Shown here: positions 59,842-64,000 of the stretch, piece by piece | Numbering within the stretch: the stretch's first letter is position 1 | Layout: every line of letters starts with the position of its first letter | Made by a program: the position numbers and the translations under genes | Notes under the pieces: model-generated | Told to the model about the DNA's origin: nothing | Databases searched by the model: none | The model's input: only the letters and a program-made list of their open reading frames with translations | Source: Acidobacteriota bacterium | GTDB lineage: Bacteria > Acidobacteriota > Vicinamibacteria > Vicinamibacterales > UBA2999 | DNA: 64,000 bases | Assembly (NCBI GenBank): GCA_016871195.1 | Contig: VFZN01000011.1 | Span: forward strand, 28,773 to 92,772 | Direction: 5' to 3'

Positions 59842-61029
59842 GTGATTCGCTGCACCACGGCGCACGTGCATCTCGATGCGGTGCGGCACAATCTCCGGGC
59901 CCTCCGGGCCATGCTGGCTGCCGATGCCGCGCTGAACCGTGACGCCGGCGCCGGCCCAGTCGCCGCGCCGGACATCATCGCCGTCGTCAAGGCCAACGCC
60001 TATGGACATGGGGCCGTGGGTGTGGCGCGCGCGCTCGAGGAGGCGGGGGCGCAGATGCTGGCCGTCGCCGATATCGAGGAAGGCATCGAGCTGCGCGACG
60101 CGGGCATCACCCTTCCGATTCTGGTGTTCGGAGCCCTCAGCGTCAGCGAGGTCGACGGGCTCTTCACCCATGGCCTGACCCCGACGATTTCGAGCCCCGG
60201 GGCGGGACGTGCCCTCGAGCAGGCAGCACGCGCACGCGGTACCACATTGTCGTATCACCTGAAGGTCGACACAGGCCTCAACCGACTGGGCTTCCGGCAC
60301 GACAACCTGGGACGCACGCTGCAGGCACTGCTGGCCTCGCCTGTGCTGTCACTCGAGGCCGTCTACACCCACTTCTCCTCGGCGGATGAGCCCGACGTGG
60401 CCAGCGTCGAGGCCCAGCGCCGTGCCTTCGACACCGCCTGCGCCCATCTGGTGGCCTGCGGCGCCGCCCCCGTCAGACGCCACGCGGCCAACTCGGCAGC
60501 CCTGCTTCGCGATTCGCGGCTGTGGTTCGATGCCGTGCGTCCGGGCCTGCTGCTCTACGGCATGGCCCCTGGGGCGCTGCACACCGCGATGGACCTGCGA
60601 CCGGCGATGACGCTGACCAGCCGTGTCGTGGCCGTGAAAGGGGTGCGGACCGGCGAGGCCGTCGGCTACGGCGGTCGCTTCGCGGCAGAGCGCCCCACGA
60701 CGCTGGCGGTCATACCCGCCGGCTACGCCGACGGACTCGACCGGCGACTGGAAGGCCGCGGGGCCGTGCTCATCCGCGGCCGGCGCGCCCCCATCGTCGG
60801 TGCCGTGAGCATGGACATGCTCACCGCGGATGTCACCGAAATTTCTGATGTATCGCCGGGCGACGAGGTCGTGCTGCTCGGGTCGCAGGGTGGGGCCGCG
60901 TGGCAGCAGATTGATGCCCGCGAGATGGCCGCTGCCATCGGCACGATTCCTTACGAAATCGTATGTCGGCTCGGGTCGCGCATCGCGCGCGTCACCGAGA
61001 CCGCCATCGACGATGAGACAATCGACTGA
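59842..61029 (+). CDS. alr: Alanine racemase
   Basis: 395 aa PLP enzyme making D-alanine for peptidoglycan. The PLP lysine is in VVKANAYGHGAVGVARALEEA, the catalytic tyrosine in GEAVGYGGRFAAERPT, and the closing motif is IVGAVSMDMLTADVTEI. The GTG start lies 18 nt after dnaB, so it is probably in the same transcript. Confidence 0.93.
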   Translation: MIRCTTAHVHLDAVRHNLRALRAMLAADAALNRDAGAGPVAAPDIIAVVKANAYGHGAVGVARALEEAGAQMLAVADIEEGIELRDAGITLPILVFGALSVSEVDGLFTHGLTPTISSPGAGRALEQAARARGTTLSYHLKVDTGLNRLGFRHDNLGRTLQALLASPVLSLEAVYTHFSSADEPDVASVEAQRRAFDTACAHLVACGAAPVRRHAANSAALLRDSRLWFDAVRPGLLLYGMAPGALHTAMDLRPAMTLTSRVVAVKGVRTGEAVGYGGRFAAERPTTLAVIPAGYADGLDRRLEGRGAVLIRGRRAPIVGAVSMDMLTADVTEISDVSPGDEVVLLGSQGGAAWQQIDAREMAAAIGTIPYEIVCRLGSRIARVTETAIDDETID

Positions 61030-61041
61030 GCGGTGCCTTCC

Positions 61042-62448
61042 ATGAAAACGCCCCGAACGGTATTCGTGTGTCAGGAGTGCGGCTCCCAGTCCTCCAAGTG
61101 GCTGGGCCGGTGTCCCGACTGCAGTGCCTGGAATTCTCTGGTGGAAGAGCGTCCCCTCGAGGCGCCTGGCGCGGCGGGTGCTGCCGCCGTAGGCCATCGC
61201 TACGCGCTCGGGGGGACGGCGCGGGGATCAGTGCGCTACGCCGACATCGAGGCCAGCACCACCGACCGTCTGCCGAGCGGCATCAGCGAATTTGACCGCG
61301 TCCTCGGCGGGGGCATCGTGCCCGGCTCACTCGTGCTGCTCGGCGGAGAGCCCGGCATCGGCAAGTCGACGCTGCTGCTGCAGGCCGCGGCGCGCTTCGC
61401 TGAGACGGTGGGCCCGGTGCTCTACGCATCGGGTGAGGAGTCGGAACACCAGATCAAGGCGCGCGGCGACCGACTGGGCATCGGGCAGGCCCCGCTGTTT
61501 CTGCTGGCGGAGACCTGTCTCGAGCGCATTCTCGAGGAAGTCGCACGAGTGCAGCCCCGCTTGTTAATCGTCGATTCGGTGCAGACCGTGTTCTCGCTCA
61601 AGTTCCAGTCGGCCCCGGGCAGCATCGGCCAGGTGCGTGAAGCCGCCACGCAGTTCCTCTTCACGGCCAAGGGACAGAACATACCCACCTTCTTGGTCGG
61701 CCACGTGACCAAGGACGGCAACCTCGCCGGCCCCAAGGCCCTCGAGCACGTCGTCGACACGGTGCTGTATTTTGAGGGGGAACGTCATCACGCCCATCGG
61801 GTCGTGCGGGCCGTCAAGAACCGCTTCGGGGCGGTGTCCGAACTCGGCGTGTTCGAAATGACCGGCAGCGGCCTCAAGGCCGTACCTAATCCCTCGGCCC
61901 TGTTCCTGGCCGAACGCCCCGTGGCCACCCCGGGCTCGGCCGTCCTGAGCTGCCTCGAAGGGTCGCGGCCCCTGCTGGTCGAGGTGCAGGCCCTTGTCAG
62001 CACCAGCAGCTACGGCATGGCCCGGCGCATGGCCGTGGGGTTCGAGCAGTCACGGCTCACGCTGCTGCTCGCCGTTCTCGAAAAGCGTGCGGGTCTGCAA
62101 CTGGCCGGTGATGACGTGTTCGTCAATGTCGCCGGCGGCATGAGCATCGAGGAACCGGCGGCCGATCTGGCCATCGTCACGGCGGTTGCCTCAAGCCTGA
62201 GGAATCGACCCATAGCCATGGGTACGGCGGTCTGCGGCGAAATCGGGCTCGGCGGGGAAGTGCGCGGCGTGCCTCAGGCCGCGCTGCGCATCCGCGAAGC
62301 CGAGCAGATGGGCTTCACGCGCATGCTCGTGCCGGCAGCCAACGTCGAGGCCGGCGACCTCAGGGCGACAGGCGACCGTGCCGAAGGGCGGGCCGAACTG
62401 CTGGGCGTCCGTAGCGTCGGTGAAGCCCTCGACCTCCTCCTCAGCTGA
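61042..62448 (+). CDS. radA: DNA repair protein RadA
   Basis: About 468 aa. A zinc finger CQECGSQSSKWLGRCPDC at the N-terminus, Walker A LGGEPGIGKSTLLLQ, the RadA-specific KNRFG motif in RAVKNRFGAVSELGVFEM, and a C-terminal Lon-like domain (GLQLAGDDVFVNVAGGMSIE, then EPAADLAIVTAVASS). It processes recombination intermediates. An in-frame GTG at 61033 is an alternative start. Confidence 0.93.
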   Translation: MKTPRTVFVCQECGSQSSKWLGRCPDCSAWNSLVEERPLEAPGAAGAAAVGHRYALGGTARGSVRYADIEASTTDRLPSGISEFDRVLGGGIVPGSLVLLGGEPGIGKSTLLLQAAARFAETVGPVLYASGEESEHQIKARGDRLGIGQAPLFLLAETCLERILEEVARVQPRLLIVDSVQTVFSLKFQSAPGSIGQVREAATQFLFTAKGQNIPTFLVGHVTKDGNLAGPKALEHVVDTVLYFEGERHHAHRVVRAVKNRFGAVSELGVFEMTGSGLKAVPNPSALFLAERPVATPGSAVLSCLEGSRPLLVEVQALVSTSSYGMARRMAVGFEQSRLTLLLAVLEKRAGLQLAGDDVFVNVAGGMSIEEPAADLAIVTAVASSLRNRPIAMGTAVCGEIGLGGEVRGVPQAALRIREAEQMGFTRMLVPAANVEAGDLRATGDRAEGRAELLGVRSVGEALDLLLS

Positions 62449-62495
62449 CGTCCGGTGTAAGCTCTGACGGTCTTCTGATCCCCCAAGGAGCGTTC

Positions 62496-63757
62496 GTGAC
62501 CAGCACAGCCGCCACTGCCGAGGCCCGAAAGCCACGCATTTCGCCCACGACCCAGATTGTGATCGGGCTCATTCTCGGTGGGCGCTGGGGTACGCGGTCA
62601 GCATCACCGACCCGGATGCCTCCGAAGCCATCCGTCCCTTCGCCCAGCTGTTCATCCGCATGATCCAGATGATCATTGCGCCGCTGCTGTTTGCGACGCT
62701 GGTCGGAGGCATCGCGGGTGCGGGGCATTTCAAGGACGTCGGACGCATGGGCGTTCGGGCGATCATCTACTTTGAAATCGTCACCACGCTCGCCCTGCTG
62801 ATTGGCCTGCTCGCCGTCAACGTGATGAAGCCTGGCGTCGGGCTTACGCTGCCCGAGCCGTCAGGTGCGCCCCCCATCACGGCGCAGCCCCAGACCTGGC
62901 AGCAGATCATCCTGCACGTCGTGCCCACGTCCGTCATTGACGCGGCCGCAAAGGGTGACGTGCTGCAGATTGTCGTGTTCAGCATGCTGTTTGCCGTGGG
63001 GCTCAGCATGCTGGGTGAGCGTGGACGCCCCTACGTGCAGTGGTGCGAGGTGCTGGCCGAGACGATGTTCAAGGTCACGCACATCATCATGCTCTACGCC
63101 CCCATCGGCGTGGGAGCTGCCATCGCCTACACCATCGGCCGGAACGGGCTCGGCGTGCTGTGGAACCTCGGCTACCTGGTGTTCACGCTCTACGTCGCGC
63201 TGGCGTTCTTCGCCCTGGTGGTGCTGCTGCCGGTGATGCTGATGTTCCGCATTCCGGTCGGCGGCTTCGCGCGCGCCATGAAGGACCCGGCCCTCATCGC
63301 CTTCTCGACGACCTCGAGTGAGGCCGCGCTGCCGCTGGCGCTCGAGCGCATGGAACAGTTCGGCGTGCCCCGTCCCATCGTCTCGTTCATTCTGCCGCTG
63401 GGCTACAGCTTCAACCTCGACGGCTCCACCCTCTACCTGTCGCTGGCGGCGGTGTTTGTGGCGCAAGCCGCAAACGTCGACCTCACGATCGGGCAGCAGG
63501 TGACGATGCTGCTGACGCTGATGCTGACGAGCAAGGGCGTTGCGGGTGTGCCACGTGCGTCGCTGGTGATTCTGGCCGGTACGCTGGCGAGCTACAACCT
63601 GCCGCTCGAAGGCATCACCCTGATTCTGGGTGTCGACGCCATCATGGACATGGCGCGCACCACGGTCAACGTGACGGGCAACTGCCTGGCCTCAGCCGTG
63701 ATCGCCCGGTGGGAAGGGCAGTTCGAGCCCCGCGATATCCGCGAGGTCACGGGCTGA
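62496..63757 (+). pseudogene. Dicarboxylate/glutamate:cation symporter, frame broken near the start
   Basis: The GTG at 62496 follows AAGGAG by 5 nt and reads TTQIVIGLILGG, the expected first helix of the DAACS (GltP/DctA) family. It then leaves frame at the GGTGGGCG run (62577-62584). In the -1 frame the protein continues ALGYAVSITDPDASEAIRPF, then FIRMIQMIIAPLLFATLVGG and, near the end, FSTTSSEAALPLALERME and GYSFNLDGSTLYLSLAAVFV. Adding one G restores a complete 420-residue transporter, the normal family length. A sequencing/assembly error is the simplest explanation; a recent inactivating mutation is the alternative. The intact part alone starts at 62660. Confidence 0.8.
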
Positions 63758-63809
63758 TCGCTGCGCACGAGGTTACCGCCGGTCGGCCGCGCCGCACAGG
63801 AATCGCCGC

Positions 63810-64000
63810 ATGACGTGGTCACTGCTGATGCGTGTGCCAGGAATAATCGCTGTGGTGGTGACGGTACTGATCTGGCACCCGACCGGCGCAGGGGCATGGG
63901 CCGACCTCGTGCTCGGCGTCACCATGGCGCTGGCGTTGCTCTGGGCCAAACGTCGTGTGCACACGCTCCACTCCCTGGTCTGGCGGGTGCTGTCATCGGC
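63810..64000 (+). CDS. Membrane protein, partial at window end
   Basis: The ATG opens a frame that runs to the window edge (63 codons seen). MTWSLLMRVPGIIAVVVTVL and DLVLGVTMALALLWAKRRV give two likely transmembrane helices, followed by HTLHSLVWRVLSS. Family not identifiable from this fragment. It starts 52 nt after the symporter gene. Confidence 0.45.
   Translation, partial: MTWSLLMRVPGIIAVVVTVLIWHPTGAGAWADLVLGVTMALALLWAKRRVHTLHSLVWRVLSS

Noticed and set aside
58186..60300. 700-codon minus-strand frame opposite dnaB/alr
   Set aside because: Long antisense frames are expected where third positions are G/C; the plus strand encodes unmistakable DnaB and Alr motifs.
1..64000. Insertion sequences, prophage, integrases, attachment sites, secondary-metabolite or defence islands
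   Set aside because: No transposase, integrase, phage or restriction/CRISPR protein, and no flanking direct or inverted repeats were seen; the segment looks like core chromosome.

Overview
The window is one contiguous, GC-rich chromosomal segment from a Gram-negative bacterium, gene-dense on both strands, with no insertion sequences, phage genes or CRISPR arrays that I can see. The gene mix points to an Acidobacteriota-like organism, perhaps Vicinamibacteria. This is an inference from three things: a LysW carrier-protein amino-acid pathway, an acidobacterial-style ECF sigma factor paired with a Ser/Thr kinase, and secreted NHL beta-propellers. Heptose/LPS genes and a LolB-like lipoprotein indicate an outer membrane.

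Layout. 1-5.7 kb (minus): fmdB-like zinc ribbon, then lysW-X-Y-Z-J-K, the carrier-bound lysine/arginine pathway, mostly with overlapping start/stop codons. 5.7-9.7 kb: two secreted NHL propellers flanking a HupE/UreJ-like membrane protein. 9.7-13.1 kb: truncated hemoglobin, OsmC-like protein, a Tat-exported zinc ribbon, an SDR, an rRNA pseudouridine synthase and YajQ. 13.2-20.5 kb: endonuclease VIII-like glycosylase, the large Lhr helicase, a Lys-rich repeat protein and a glycosyltransferase. 20.6-32.9 kb: respiratory complex I operon nuoA-B-C-(gmhA)-D-EF-H-J-K-L-M-N. It has a fused NuoE-NuoF, an inserted sedoheptulose-7-phosphate isomerase gene, a His-rich NuoL, and no nuoG or nuoI. 33-37.9 kb: acetyltransferase/exonuclease/iron-permease operon, then a minus-strand sigma factor/kinase/membrane protein/CDP-alcohol transferase group. 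37.9-43.5 kb: GMC oxidoreductase with a Tat small subunit, PEBP protein, aldo/keto reductase, secreted hydrolase. 43.5-47.4 kb: selA, two tiny unknown genes, cold-shock protein, purH.

47.4-50.9 kb (minus): Trm112-like protein, heptosyltransferase, O-antigen-ligase-like protein and heptose kinase; with gmhA this gives two steps of ADP-heptose synthesis plus its use in LPS. 50.9-62.4 kb (plus): housekeeping block TPR-lolB-ispE-tRNA-Gln-prs-rplY-pth-rpsF-rpsR-rplI-dnaB-alr-radA. 62.5-64 kb: a dicarboxylate/glutamate symporter gene broken by one missing base, and the start of a membrane protein.

A recurrent feature is a TANNNT box 6-12 nt before the start codon of genes heading transcription units, mostly without a Shine-Dalgarno sequence. 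This suggests that leaderless mRNAs are common here. Inside operons, ATGA/GTGA-type overlaps are the rule.
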